A stretch of 64,000 nucleotides of DNA from Oncomelania hupensis (Eukaryota > Mollusca > Gastropoda > Littorinimorpha > Pomatiopsidae), in contig CM072514.1 in assembly GCA_036898135.1 (NCBI GenBank), forward strand, positions 13,415,715-13,479,714. Direction: 5' to 3'. How positions within the stretch are numbered: position 1 is the stretch's first letter; each line of letters starts with the position of its first letter. Under the pieces are notes generated by a model. It was not told the DNA's origin and made no database searches. It worked only from the letters and a program-made list of their open reading frames with translations. Position numbers and translations under genes: made by a program. Shown here one piece after another: positions 9,724-20,174 of this stretch.

Positions 9724-9970
9724 AAGGTAAAGGTAAAGGTAGTCCCATAGCCTTGTGGCCGTAGGGTAGCGTGATGTTGGAGATCTCACTTATCTTGGGC
9801 CAGCGTAATGAGGGTGATGCCCATCTCTCTCCCTCGCTGCTTTACCTTCCCCACCCTTAAGAGAGTAGCTACTCAGTCACAGTTGAGTCAACTATTGCGG
9901 TCACCCATCCAAGTGCTAACCACACTGGACGGTGCTTAACTTGCGACACAGTAGCGAGTGCTCCAACGAT
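9724..9970 (-). mobile_element. 5S rRNA-derived SINE-like element, unit 1
   Basis: On the minus strand the head carries 5S-like internal promoter sequence: AAGTTAAGCACCGTC followed by GGTTAGCACTTGGATGGGTG and ACCGC, matching the A-box to C-box region of animal 5S rRNA. A body of unknown origin follows, then a tail of CTTTAC repeats. This is the layout of SINE3-type elements transcribed by RNA polymerase III. It is too diverged to be a functional 5S gene. Confidence 0.6.
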
Positions 9971-10155
9971 GTAAGTGTATACTACAATGTAAATATTAAA
10001 AATCGCTTAAGCTGTTTTAAAGAAATTGGGGAGATGATGGTTTTCGAAGGACAGACAGACCAATATTTGGCTAGTTCTGATTTCCCCCCCCCTTCTTTGT
10101 ATCCTCCGTCCACCTACTCACCCCACCCCCACGAATGTTTCAAAGTATTTCCAGA

Positions 10156-10263
<108 letters not shown>

Positions 10264-10594
10264 TATTTTGTAAGGCTCAATTTCAACAATTTACTCTATG
10301 ACACGCATTCACGTACACACTCGCGTGCGCAAGTTTAACGAGAAATAAAATACCTTTGTTCAAGAAGACCTTACAGCATAAGGTAAAAAGGTAAAGGTAA
10401 AGGTAGTCCCAGCAGTTGTAGCATAAACACACAGATACATATAGTATAGATAATTAAACAAAACATGTAGACATTACAGTTTAAACATGCAAACAGATAC
10501 AGCACACAGCACAACAGTCTGGAAATGTAACAAATCAAACCACCCGTGGGGCTACATACTAGCCGCTAGTGTCCAGGCTACGACAACAGATCGG

Positions 10595-11205
10595 ACAACA
10601 GACATTGTGCACTGTCTCTTAACCACTGTCTAATGTGTACAGTCTCTTGACCCCTGTCTTCTAAAGAATGTATCTTGATCAAAGTCTTCTGTGGAATGTC
10701 TCTTGATCACAGTGTGCTGTGGGCTGTCTCTTGATCACAGTCTAACCGTGCAATGTCTATTGATCACTTTCAAATTCTGTGGAATGTTTTTTGATCACTG
10801 TCTACTATGGAATGTCTCTTGAACACCGTCTACTGAGGAGTGTCTCTTGACTAATGACTACTGTGGACTGTCTCTTGACTACTGTCTACTGCCTACTGTG
10901 AACTATCTCTTTACTACTGTGAACTATCTCTTGACTACTGACTACTTTGAACTATATCTTGACTACTGACTACTGTGGACTAGCTCTTGACTACTGACTA
11001 CTGTGGACTAGCTCTTGACTACTGACTACTGTGAACTATATCTTGACTACTGACTACTGTGAACTATCTCTTGACTACTGACTACTGTGAACTTTCTCTT
11101 GATCACTGACTACTGTGGACTGTCTCTTGATCACTTTCTACTGTGGACTGTCTCTTGATCACTTTTTACTGTGGAATGCCTCTTGACTACTGTCCATTGT
11201 GGCTG
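10595..11205. repeat. 28-bp minisatellite, unit 1
   Basis: A motif of the type TTGACTACTGACTACTGTGG plus ACTAGCTC recurs with a basic 28-bp period. It is degenerate at the left end (CTGTCTCTTGATCAC variants) and homogeneous in the middle. It lies between the SINE/TAA block and the flank of gypsy element A. Confidence 0.85.
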
Positions 11206-12125
11206 GAGCATGCAAACACTGCACACCGAGATTTCAATAAGAGTGAGAGCCAGCGCTGGTTTGGCAGCTGTCCACAGTTATGCCAGGTTAACTACAAGAC
11301 ACACTCAGTACGTTTGACAAAACAGCACAAAGGCTGCTTTGATAACACACTACACTGGTGTTTTCACGACCCAAGAACAAGGTGTAACATCCTATTACAT
11401 CGGCGTTAAGGACCAATTTAACTATCAAACCCCGCGTACAACAGTGGTCAACAAAGACTACCTCACACCTAGACAGCTGTGGTTAATATGAAGTCAGTCC
11501 ATCGTGGACTTGTCTGCCAGAGTCGCTTATCTCGTTTTCAATGAGCGGACTGCCGCTCCATGTTAAAGTACCTTTTTTTAACACCAAAAATCCTTTTTTT
11601 TTAAAGATATAAAACAAAAGGTGTTTGGTAAAGAATTTTCTCCAGTGACCTTGACCCTTGGAGGTACGGAGGTAAAGGAGGTTAGCCCAGGTATTCGTAT
11701 GAAGTTTGGGCAATGTCTGTTCAGTAGTTCATGCCAAATGGCGTACAATGGACCAACCGACAGACAGCCTGACCGACGCACCGACATTTTGGCGCGTTTT
11801 GATTCCCAGCAACTTTATCTGGATATGAAACAAGATGGCAAGCCATTCAGATGTATTTCCAGACACGCATACACATAAAAAATATAACCATTTTCAAAAG
11901 GGTTAAATTTCTACATATTAACTACATAAGAACTTAGCTCACACAGCGACTCAATCACTGCTTTTTAGATTTTGAGGTTAGGTCAGCCAGGCTAGCTATA
12001 AACAAATTCGCCGATGCTTCCTTTCACTGAAAGGGAGAGTGCAGGCAAGCTATAAATAGTCCGCAGCAAGCAAAATGTGGAGGCACTAAACAGTGCTGCT
12101 CAAATAGGAATTGAGCTGGTTTGGG
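11206..12125. other. Unit 1 stretch before gypsy A, no gene recognised
   Basis: An 88-codon open frame runs through the end of the minisatellite into this region but has no recognisable domain. A segment around 11740-11880 (GACAGACAGCCTGACCGACG and after) resembles a dispersed repeat by its composition. Target sequence TTGGG of element A lies at the right end. Confidence 0.45.
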
Positions 12126-12755
12126 TGTTACACTCGATATGATGTTGGTGTTTTCTATCAGTATTTGATTCAGCCCCGATGCTTGGATCCCTGATAGGTG
12201 TGCAACTCAGATTCGTTTATCCACGCAGCCTGCTTACTCAGCATACAAGACACGGAGTCGACGTATGAAGTTTTCCACTTTTATTCAGCACACATCAACA
12301 ACTGCATACAATCGCCTTTTCACTCTCAACTTTTTACTTTCCAACTCACTATCAACAGCAACACTCTCTAAACAGTGCGGCACATAAATATATAGCCTCT
12401 CTTTCTTCCCGAACAATTTAGAACACGGTAGACTAGAATGACGCACTACAGCCAATCAAATAAAAGATCGTCATCACTGACTTACGTCATACATCTCTCT
12501 AAACCTCCCAGGAATGTTCTCATACTTCGATATTTATCGGGAAAATTCTATCGACAGTAAATACGCAAATTCTAGAGAATTCTCCAATAATATCGACTAA
12601 CGAAAATTATCAACGTTATACAAAGCCTCTCCTAACAACAATGCAAACTCAAATCAAAGGTAAATACATTCTATTATTGAATACTTTGCAAAACGAAACG
12701 ATTAGATCTATTGTGCGCGTTTCAGACATACTACCATTCGCGTTTCAACGTAACA
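12126..12755 (-). repeat. Gypsy A 3' LTR, unit 1
   Basis: The LTR has TGTTAC/GTAACA ends. Left LTRs of all three units share four bases that differ from all right LTRs, for example GTGTGCAACTC against GTGTGTAACTC, so the two LTRs had diverged before the duplication. Confidence 0.9.
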
Positions 12756-12756
12756 T

Positions 12757-12770
12757 AACCCCCCACTCAA
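12757..12770 (-). other. Gypsy A polypurine tract
   Basis: Minus-strand GAGTGGGGGG followed by TTA lies directly before the 3' LTR, the position where plus-strand DNA synthesis is primed in LTR elements. Confidence 0.65.
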
Positions 12771-12934
12771 GAAGAAATTTACTTAATTTCTTTCAACAAC
12801 GTTGAAACGTAATGCACAAACAAAGTCTTAATTCTGGACTTTCTGAATACTGTCATTGTGCTCAGTTCATTCACACAGAGTCAATGGTTTTCACCTTCAA
12901 ATCTCTCTGGATATTGTCAATGTTCACAGTTCAT

Positions 12935-13106
12935 TCACACAGTCAATGTTTTTTCCATCCGCAAGGAAACGACGCCCTCGTCCGTTACCGTCGTCATCGG
13001 CCCAGGGTCAAAGACGGTGATCTCGTGGGCTTTCCTGGAGTCAGTGCATCCTCCGTTGTCTCCTTCTTCCGTCGGATGTCCGACGCAGTCGACGCTGTCA
13101 GCTCCC
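12935..13106 (-). pseudogene. Gypsy A displaced RT fragment, unit 1
   Basis: After the solo LTR the RT frame continues for about 57 codons. It includes EITVFDPGPMTT, which resembles the RT finger motif KITVFDPEPMPT found upstream in the same element, and the DNA around it is also similar. This piece therefore looks like a second, diverged copy of an RT segment placed where the thumb and RNase H should be. It then runs into a stop before the PPT. Confidence 0.45.
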
Positions 13107-14619
13107 TGTCACGTGGGGTTTATGGGCTCTGCACAATGGAATTATGGACCCTCACGTTTATTCGGTGGGAACTGCTAGTAAGTCACCCTATGAATTACTT
13201 TAATAAATTTATTTGTTTAGCTCGTTCTGTGTTAAGGTTGGGGTACAGAAATAGATAGAAAAATGGTAAAAGATTACTGTCACACTAGCTTTCACACGGC
13301 TATGAATCATATGTAGTCCAGCCACTTGATAACAGTTAAAATCACACATTTATTTCTTCTACTCTATACAATGTTGTCTAAGTACTAATCTAACTTAAAA
13401 AGTCTCAGTCACTGCTAATAGTTCGATCGCTGATAGTCTAGGCAGCTGTTATTTCTTCCTCGGGCACTTGCTACTAGATTGCATGTAGATTTGGACTACT
13501 GTGGTCCGTTTTTACAGTTTCTGAAGAGTTGGACTACTGTGGTCCTGTTTCGATCAGTTTAAGTGCACCTTTGGGTTTACACTTAACTGCTAGATGGTGC
13601 GTGCGAAGTCCTTCTGTGAGGTAGCTTCTGGTCCACCTGTGTCGTTGGTAGTTGGGTTCCCTTGCCACGCTGTGGGGTCTGACAGGGTGTTTTTCCGGGT
13701 AGCTCTGTCCGACTTGTGCGGTAGAGGCTCCTCAACCAACTCGTCGTTTCTGTGGAGTGGGACGCACAGGATAGCTCGCCTGCTCGTCTGTAATATAAGA
13801 GACGAAATTCTGCACAACCCTGAATAATCGGTTTGTGCAGAGCGTCTCACTGAAAGCCAAAGTAGCCCTCAGTGATAGCTCCACATCTCTATACATAAGC
13901 GACGAACATTCTGCTACTTCCGGGGTCCACTGGAATCTCTCTCTAAGTTCCCATACATACATAAATATAAATCGTGGCTAACTATACACATACAGAATTA
14001 ATAATATTATAAACATTCAGTGGTACAGCCACTGGTCTGCAAACATACATATAAGTTAAACAACAGTGGTTCCGTATGGTATGCAACATGGCGGCGCAAC
14101 CGGTCGTGTTTCGCCACGTGTTCGGCTTTTCCACATGGTCACGCACATTCGGATTAACAATTCACATTTATGCATAGCAAATTCCACAAACATAATTTCC
14201 ACAATAATATAAATATATCACGATGAAACAGAAGGGTGTTCATTTACCTGTTTGACAAGTTCAGGCCCGTTGTGACTTGATAGAATTCTGAGATTCCTAA
14301 GTCCTGCTTCCTGGTCTATGTGTGGAGAGATTTCTCTGCCAGCTATGTCGCTGTTCACACTTCGATGTCTTACTCCCAACTGACCAAAGCTGTGTTAGGC
14401 TCGGACCCAGTCAAACTGGCTCCAACCGCTTAGCCTGCTTCTGATTGGTTAAAACGGTCAGGTTCAAAGCTCAAGTGCTGAGTCACTGCGCTGTGAGGGT
14501 CTGGCTCGCAGTGTGTACTTTAATTGCTTGATGTGTAATACACTGACTCTCTACTGTTACAAAGACTACACAAGGCTAAATATCGAATAGGCAGAGTTAA
14601 AACTAGCCAGTTCATGACA
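13107..14619 (-). mobile_element. Solo LTR of gypsy element B inside gypsy A, unit 1
   Basis: A 1513-bp sequence with TGTCACGTGG at one end and CATGACA at the other, flanked by the 5-bp direct repeat CTCCC (13102-13106 and 14620-14624). It matches both LTRs of the complete element B in unit 3. A lone LTR with intact target duplication is the product of LTR-LTR recombination. It splits the RT coding region of element A. Orientation is taken from element B in unit 3. Confidence 0.92.
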
Positions 14620-15316
14620 CTCCCAGGATGCACTTGCTGGGTCTCACGATCAGGTTGGCTTCTTGAAGACGGTGGAACAGCTCCCTCAAGGTCTGCAGAT
14701 GCCCTTCCCAGGTGTGGGTGTGGACTAGCAGGTCGTCCCAGTAACACACGACGTTGTCCATCCCATTGAGCATCTTCCTCATTCCTCTCTTCAAGGTAGC
14801 TCCGCTGTTGACCATGCCAAAGGGCATCCTAAGGCACTCGTACGTCCCATCAGGGGTTATAAAAGCAGTCTTTGGTATGTCCTATTGACGCACGAGGACT
14901 TGCCAATAACCTTTGCTGAGGTCAATCTTTGAGAAGATTCTACTCCCCGATAATTGGCGAAAGAGGTCTGCTGCGGTAGGCATCGGCTCAGGGTCGAAGA
15001 CGGTGATCTTATTAACCCTCCTGTAGTCGATGCATACTCTGTTGCTCCCGTCCTTCTTCTTCACGACCACGACAGGGGACGCGTAGGGGGAACTGGACTC
15101 CCTGATGATGCCCATCTTCAGCATCTCATCGATGTCTTCCTTCAAGGATTCACGGGCCTTGAAAGAGATCGGGAAGGGTTTTGTTCGAACAGGGATATTT
15201 GAAGTGAGGTGGACTTCATGTTCGACCAAAGTCGTAGAGCCTGGGACATCACTGAAGCTATGGGGAAACTCACCCATAAGGTCCTTGAGCTCCATCTCCT
15301 TCCGTCAAGCGTGGTC
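14620..15316 (-). pseudogene. Gypsy A reverse transcriptase, broken, unit 1
   Basis: The RT fingers and palm are visible: SPYASPVVVVKKKDGSNRV, then CIDYRRVNKITVFDPEPMPT, the first catalytic aspartate in FSKIDLSKGYWQV, a premature TAG right after VLVRQ, then MPFGMVNSGATL and the YWDD catalytic box. The TAG at 14882 is present in all three units and so predates the duplication. A short deletion after the ELKDLMGEF start in this unit also disturbs the linker to integrase. The protein is cut by the solo LTR just after SKCILG. Confidence 0.85.
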
Positions 15317-16530
15317 CTAGCTTAACATCATTGATGCCTTCTTTGCTATGGAAGTCTCCCAGTACCAACAGTTCCTCGCTGTCGAAGCTGTCGTCGATCT
15401 CAGCTGCTGTTGCTGCGTGTACAGTCTCTGATGGCCTTTCCACGTACAGCTTAAGGAGGGGTTGGCGTGGTAGATCTTGGAATGCTGGCCGACCTTCACC
15501 TTGTAGTCGTTGATCCCCACCACGGTCTCCACTTCGTACGGGCCTTTCCACTGCATCAGCAACTTATTGTGATCGGTAGGTAGCAGCACCAGCACTTTGT
15601 TGCCAGGTTTGAACTTCCTGTTCACAGCCCTACGATCGTAGTAGTGCTTTCCACAGTCCTGGGACTTCTTCAGGTTTTCTCTGGCTATCTCGAGAGTCTG
15701 CTCCAGCTTCTCTCGTAGCTCAAACACGTACTGGTAGCTGTTCTTCACCTCTGGGGTCTCTACTTCTTTCGTCCACAGTTCTTTCAGGATGTGCATCCCC
15801 TCTGATGGTTCTTCCGTACAGCAGCTCGAACGGAGAAAAGCCGGTGGACTCCTGCGGCACTTCTCTGTAGGCGAAAAGTAAGGCGTTGATATAGCGATGC
15901 CATTGTCTGGGCTGCTCGCTGCACAGTTTCTTCAGGGTGGACTTCAGCGTAGCATTGAACTTCTCAACGAGCCCGTTGCACATTGGATGGTAGGGCGTCG
16001 TAGTTAAATGCCGGATACTCAACAGTCTGTTGACCTCCTTCATACAGTCAGAGACGAACTGCGTCCCGAGGTCTGTCAGGATCTCTTCAGGCACTCCGAG
16101 TCTGCTTAACATGTCCACCAGTGCCTCTGCAACAGTCTCAGTGTCAATCGTCTTCAGAGGCACTGCTTCTGGGTACCGAGTCGCATAGTCCACTAAAGTC
16201 AGTACCCACCGATGACCTTCTTCACTCGGAGGTCTTATTTCGCCGATTAAGTCTAAGGCCACCCTCTTGAAAGGTCGGTCGATCAGGGGCATCCTCTGCA
16301 TAGGCACTTTCGGGACCCTTCCTCGAGGTATGGTCTTCTGGCAAATGTCACATGATCGGCAGAAACGGCTGACGTCCGCATGAAGTCCTGGCCAGTAGAA
16401 CACCGCCTGGATTCTATCCGACGTCTTCTTGATACCCAGGTGACCTCCCATGATTGAGTCATGTGCTACTTCCATCACTTGGCGCCTTAGAGGTAAAGGT
16501 ACCAAGACTTGACGTAGTGGTTTACGTGCT
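15317..16530 (-). pseudogene. Gypsy A integrase, frameshifted, unit 1
   Basis: Integrase inserts the cDNA into the chromosome. The zinc-binding HHCC region (HDSIMGGHLG ... CRSCDICQK), the catalytic core aspartates in VALDLIGEI and LTDLGTQFVSD and the glutamate in NGLVEKFNAT are present, followed by the GPY/F module (QWKGPYEVE). A two-base deletion near 15796 in this unit shifts the frame between core and GPY/F module. Compared with the other units there is also local disturbance near 15450. Confidence 0.85.
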
Positions 16531-17152
16531 GGAAGATTCTGTACAGGATCTTGGCCTTCACCTCGAAATAGACGGTGCCACTGCCCTTGGTCACGTGGTC
16601 TTGGCGGTTCCTGTACTTGTTTAAAGTGCTATCAGCTTCCTGGAGCTGGATCAGCTTATCTCTGTCCACGATGGCAGCTTTAGAGTTGTCGGCGACTTTC
16701 AGTGGCGTAGACGTCTTGTCTCTCTTGGCCTGGGCCCTGGTAGTAACAGCACCGACGATCTCTGGTCGGCAGGGCTGAGCCGGAGTAACCACATTGTCCC
16801 GTAGCAGCTCTGTAAGGTCTCCATCGGGAAACGGCAATGGATCCTCCTCCACAACTTCGACGCGTTGGGTTGAGGCAGGACTCCACTCTGGATCGGGGTC
16901 GTCGGGTCGTCTCGCGCCGTCGATATTCCCGATCATCAAATCATACAGCGGCTTCTTCAGGCAAACCGCTTCGACTTCGCCTATGTAGAAAGGGGTGCTG
17001 ACTTGAATCTTTGCAACTGGCGCTCTCACACATTTGCTGTCGGCCATAAGTGTCCATTTAGAATCGCCAGTGAACTGTTCTTTAGCGATTAGATCTTCTC
17101 TGACGATGACCCCACTGCAGCCAGAGTCTCTTAGAACAGTCACTTCATGATT
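16487..17152 (-). CDS. Gypsy A protease region, unit 1
   Basis: The aspartic protease active site is in TVLRDSGCSGVIV (Asp-Ser-Gly). It is followed by KKPLYDLMIGN, typical of the flap and end of retropepsins, and a linker with TRAQAKRDK towards integrase. It is in the same frame as gag but separated from it by a single UGA codon. At its 3' end the frame runs out after VNHYVKSWY while integrase continues in another frame; this shift is shared by all three units. Confidence 0.8.
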   Translation of the reverse strand, partial: NHEVTVLRDSGCSGVIVREDLIAKEQFTGDSKWTLMADSKCVRAPVAKIQVSTPFYIGEVEAVCLKKPLYDLMIGNIDGARRPDDPDPEWSPASTQRVEVVEEDPLPFPDGDLTELLRDNVVTPAQPCRPEIVGAVTTRAQAKRDKTSTPLKVADNSKAAIVDRDKLIQLQEADSTLNKYRNRQDHVTKGSGTVYFEVKAKILYRIFQHVNHYVKSWYLYL

Positions 17153-18449
17153 TCAGACGCGTCCCTTGGAAACTGGCATGTTCTGGACGGTCATCGCTGC
17201 GCTGGCGACGACGGGGATGGATTTCCCGTTGGCAAGGAGAAGTTGGCCATCAGTCATGCACTCTTGCACGTCCGCAGGAGTAGCTGTGTGCTCGGTCTCA
17301 CTCGGAAGAATGACGCTCCCGCCGCACATTTGATGGTCAGATCTACTGGTTTGCCGTAGATTGGAGAACCGCCTCTGCCGGTTGCCCGCCGCTACGTTGT
17401 TCGTACTGCTCCGCTGTCCGCTACTTTTGTTTTGAGGACAATTAGCCGCCCTGTGGTCTGTAGCGTTGCAGGTGAAACAGCCTCTCGAATGCCCTTCCCT
17501 GGGAGGAGGCGTGGAGTCCGTCTGTCTCTGGCTCGTCTGGCTCCCCTGGATCTGGTTCCCATTGTTTGCAGTTTTCTGAAATGGCTTCGTCGCCTTGGGT
17601 GGCCCCAGCGTTTTCCCGTGAGCGAGGAGATATCTTTCAGCAACCTCGGTCACATCATTAAGCGTCTGCAACTTCTGTAATTCTAAGTGGGTCGCCAGGT
17701 CCTTGTGACAGGCATTGAGGAATTGCTCCTTCACGATCAGGCCATGGAGACTATCGTAAGACTTCCCTTTGCCTGATAGTTCCACCCACTTGTGTAAGTA
17801 TGACGACAGGCGCTCCACAAATTGCTTTGGTGTCTCGTCTGACAAAGGCCGGCATTCACGAAAGCGTTTACGGTAGCCCTTTTCTGTGAAGCTGTAGCAA
17901 TGCAGTAGGGCCTCTTTCAAGACGTCATAGTTTTTGGCATCATTGTTCGACAGTCTGGTGTAAACCTCGAGTGCTTGCCCCGTCAGAAGAGCACTGAGTC
18001 GAATCGCCCAGTCTTGAGGTTGCCAGTTAGAGCTTTCAGCGAATCTCTCAAATCTCGCTAGATAACTGTCGATCTGGTCCTTCCCGTCGACAAACGCTGG
18101 CAATTTTGGAGCTTTGTTGTCACTGATAACTTGTGGCGCGTTCTGCTGTTGCTGGATGCGCGCCAACTCTAGCTGGTACTGACGCTCGCCTTCAAGACGC
18201 TTTAGCTCGAACTCTCTTTCTTCTCGGCGTCGCTGCTCCTCTATTTCTCTTTCTTCACGACGTCGTTGCTCTTCTTTTTCTTGCCGCTGCTGTTCAAATT
18301 TCTAGACGCTTCTGTTCTAGTTCTATTTCTTTTTCTAGACGCTTCTCTTCTAATTCTCGTTCTTGTATTCTCTCCTGGGACTTGACGTACTCCGTCAACT
18401 GTTTCCCTTTTAGATTCAGTTGAATCCCTTTCTGCCAGAAGTCAGCCAT
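17153..18449 (-). pseudogene. Gypsy A Gag, frameshifted, unit 1
   Basis: Gag forms the particle. The probable start is the ATG of MADFWQKG, followed by a highly charged ER/EK helix, a SCAN-like capsid (from LPAFVDGKDQIDSYLARFE to EVAERYLLAHGK) and one CCHC zinc knuckle (CFTCNATDHRAANC). An extra A near 18296 shifts the frame inside the charged helix in this unit only. The downstream part (337 codons) is intact. A four-copy 15-bp repeat lies just upstream of the start. Confidence 0.85.
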
Positions 18450-18469
18450 CTTGATGCTTCTGGAAAGTT

Positions 18470-18525
18470 CTTTTCTGGAAAGTTCTTTTCTGGAAAGTTC
18501 TTTTCTGGAAAGTTCTTGACTGTGC
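18470..18525. repeat. 15-bp VNTR upstream of gag, four copies, unit 1
   Basis: Four copies of a TTTTCTGGAAAGTTC unit lie in the leader between the PBS and the gag start. Units 2 and 3 have three copies. Read through in frame it would encode repeated ELSRK. Confidence 0.9.
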
Positions 18526-18956
18526 TGTACCTTTCTAGACTGTTCTAGAACAGCACGCTTTCTGCAGTAGCGCTGATGCTTGTCACTAGTCGCTTTCGCT
18601 GACGCAGGCCCCGCTGTCCTCGTCGTATGCGACGCTGCACCACGCTGGTGTTGATGTACACGCTCCTGTGCTGAAGAAGACGCGACGTCCACTCGTCGCT
18701 CTCTCTAATACTGGCGATGTAGCTCCGAGACTGTCCCTCGACGTAGTCTTACGGCAGCCACGTAGTCCCGATCTGTTGTTCACTCACGAAGCAACTCTTC
18801 AGCGACTACACGCCCTTGCAGTCAACCCGAATCTATCGGATGTAGTCCCAGTATGTTGGCCCCTCTCGACGCAACTCGTTGGCGGCTAACCTCGATGACT
18901 GCCTCTCGTAACGTTGACTCGCTTGTTGTCGTAGTTGAACCCTTGGCTATGGCGTG

Positions 18957-18975
18957 AATCGCGGCTTGACCCCCA
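18957..18975 (-). other. Gypsy A primer binding site
   Basis: Minus-strand TGGGGGTCAAGCCGCGATT begins three bases after the 5' LTR. Its complement ends in CCA and has the spacing of a tRNA 3' end (T-stem, seven-base acceptor strand, discriminator), so it should bind a host tRNA. The tRNA species was not determined. Confidence 0.65.
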
Positions 18976-18978
18976 AAA

Positions 18979-19608
18979 TGTTACACTCGATATGATGTTG
19001 GTGTTTTCTATCAGTATTTGATTCAGCCCCGATGCTTGGATCCCTGATAGGTGTGTAACTCAGATTCGTTTATCCACGCAGCCTGCTCACTCAGCATACA
19101 AGTCACGGAGTCGACGTATGAAGTTTTCCAATTTTATTCAGCACACATCAACAACTGCATACAATCGCCTTTTCACTCTCAACTTTTTACTTTCCAACTC
19201 ACTATCAACAGCAACACTCTCTAAACAGTGCGGCACATAAATATATAGCCTCTCTTTCTTCCCGAACAATTTAGAACACGGTAGACTAGAATGACGCACT
19301 ACAGCCAATCAAATAAAAGATCGTCATCACTGACTTACGTCATACATCTCTCTAAACCTCCCAGGAATGTTCTCATACTTCGATATTTATCGGGAAAATT
19401 CTATCGACAGTAAATACGCAAATTCTAGAGAATTCTCCAATAATATCGACTAACGAAAATTATCAACGTTATACAAAGCCTCTCCTAACAACAATGCAAA
19501 CTCAAATCAAAGGTAAATACATTCTATTATTGAATACTTTGCAAAACGAAACGATTAGATCTATCGTGCACGTTTCAGACATACTACCATTCGCGTTTCA
19601 ACGTAACA
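18979..19608 (-). repeat. Gypsy A 5' LTR, unit 1
   Basis: Same ends as the other LTR. It carries the right-LTR versions of the four diagnostic bases. The target duplication TTGGG follows immediately. Confidence 0.9.
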
Positions 19609-19860
19609 TTGGGTCAGTTTGCACACCCATGTCATGTAAAAAATTTATAATAATACAGGATGCTATATACGCGCCTTTCCCCAAATCAATCAGGCTCAAA
19701 GTGCAGTGATCTATACCAACATACACGCTCACCTGTCTCATCCACCCTCACACACACCAAATACACATCCATCACTCAAACAAGTGGTGTAAAGGCAGGG
19801 AGATCGCTATTAGAAGACGGAAAGAAAATCGAATTTTTTATATTTTTGAAATTTTTATAT
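19609..19860. other. Unit 1 sequence between gypsy A and SINE
   Basis: No gene was recognised. It is the original right flank of the gypsy A target and is conserved in all units. Confidence 0.5.
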
Positions 19861-20039
19861 TGACTGCGCTGCGTCCTGTACCATCATTGAAGGGAGGGAG
19901 GAAACCGGAGTGCCCGGAGAAAACCCTCGGTGACCTCAGTAGTCTCGTACCTAAGTCACATACGTTCGCCCCTTGCGGGAATCGAACCCGCGACCTTCGG
20001 CATAGGAAACCGGCGACTTATCCACTGCGCCACGAGGCC
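19861..20039 (-). mobile_element. tRNA-derived SINE, unit 1 end
   Basis: On the minus strand the head reads as a tRNA-like sequence with A box GTGGCGCAGTGGATAAG and B box GGGTTCGATTCCC, and a perfect T-stem. The body contains TTTTCTCCGGGCACTCCGG and TTTCCTCCCTCC, a conserved central motif seen in several invertebrate SINE families. Acceptor pairing is poor, so this is a SINE and not a working tRNA gene. Confidence 0.75.
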
Positions 20040-20067
20040 ACCCCTTTAGTAGCTTTAGTAAGTAGGG

Positions 20068-20098
20068 GTGTGTGTGTGTGTGTTTGTGTGTATGGGGG

Positions 20099-20146
<48 letters not shown>
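20068..20146. repeat. (TG)n microsatellite, unit 1/unit 2 junction
   Basis: The left flank is the SINE-containing end of unit 1 and the right flank is the start of unit 2, so the junction lies in the microsatellite. Confidence 0.9.
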
Positions 20147-20149
<3 letters not shown>

Positions 20150-20174
20150 ATGTTCGTGCAGATGTTTGCATATA

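Larger units (their letters stand above)
12126..19608 (-). mobile_element. Ty3/gypsy element A (Gmr1-like order), unit 1
   Basis: An LTR retrotransposon of 7.5 kb with 630-bp LTRs (TGTTAC...GTAACA) and a 5-bp target duplication TTGGG on both sides. Read on the minus strand the order is LTR, PBS, gag, protease, integrase with GPY/F module, reverse transcriptase, PPT, LTR. Integrase before RT is the reverse of normal Ty3/gypsy and typical of Gmr1-like elements. The RT region is interrupted by a solo LTR of element B. In-frame stops and frameshifts make this copy non-autonomous, and no RNase H was recognised. Confidence 0.9.

Noticed and set aside
9898..9970. 5S rRNA gene
   Set aside because: Only the internal control region is similar; the 5' end and the rest of the 120-base gene are missing or diverged.
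11143..11409. An 88-codon plus-strand gene conserved in units 1-3
   Set aside because: It starts inside the 28-bp minisatellite, has no recognised domain or splice context, and conservation only reflects recent duplication.
12812..13258. A 148-codon plus-strand gene spanning the element A/solo LTR junction
   Set aside because: It is antisense to element A and runs across the LTR of element B; no domain is recognisable.
13107..14619. A host promoter or gene inside element A
   Set aside because: Its ends, 5-bp duplication and identity to both LTRs of element B show that it is a solo LTR.
19970..20039. Functional tRNA gene on the minus strand
   Set aside because: The A and B boxes and T-stem are good, but the acceptor stem does not pair and a SINE body and tail follow. 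It recurs at each unit end as part of a SINE.
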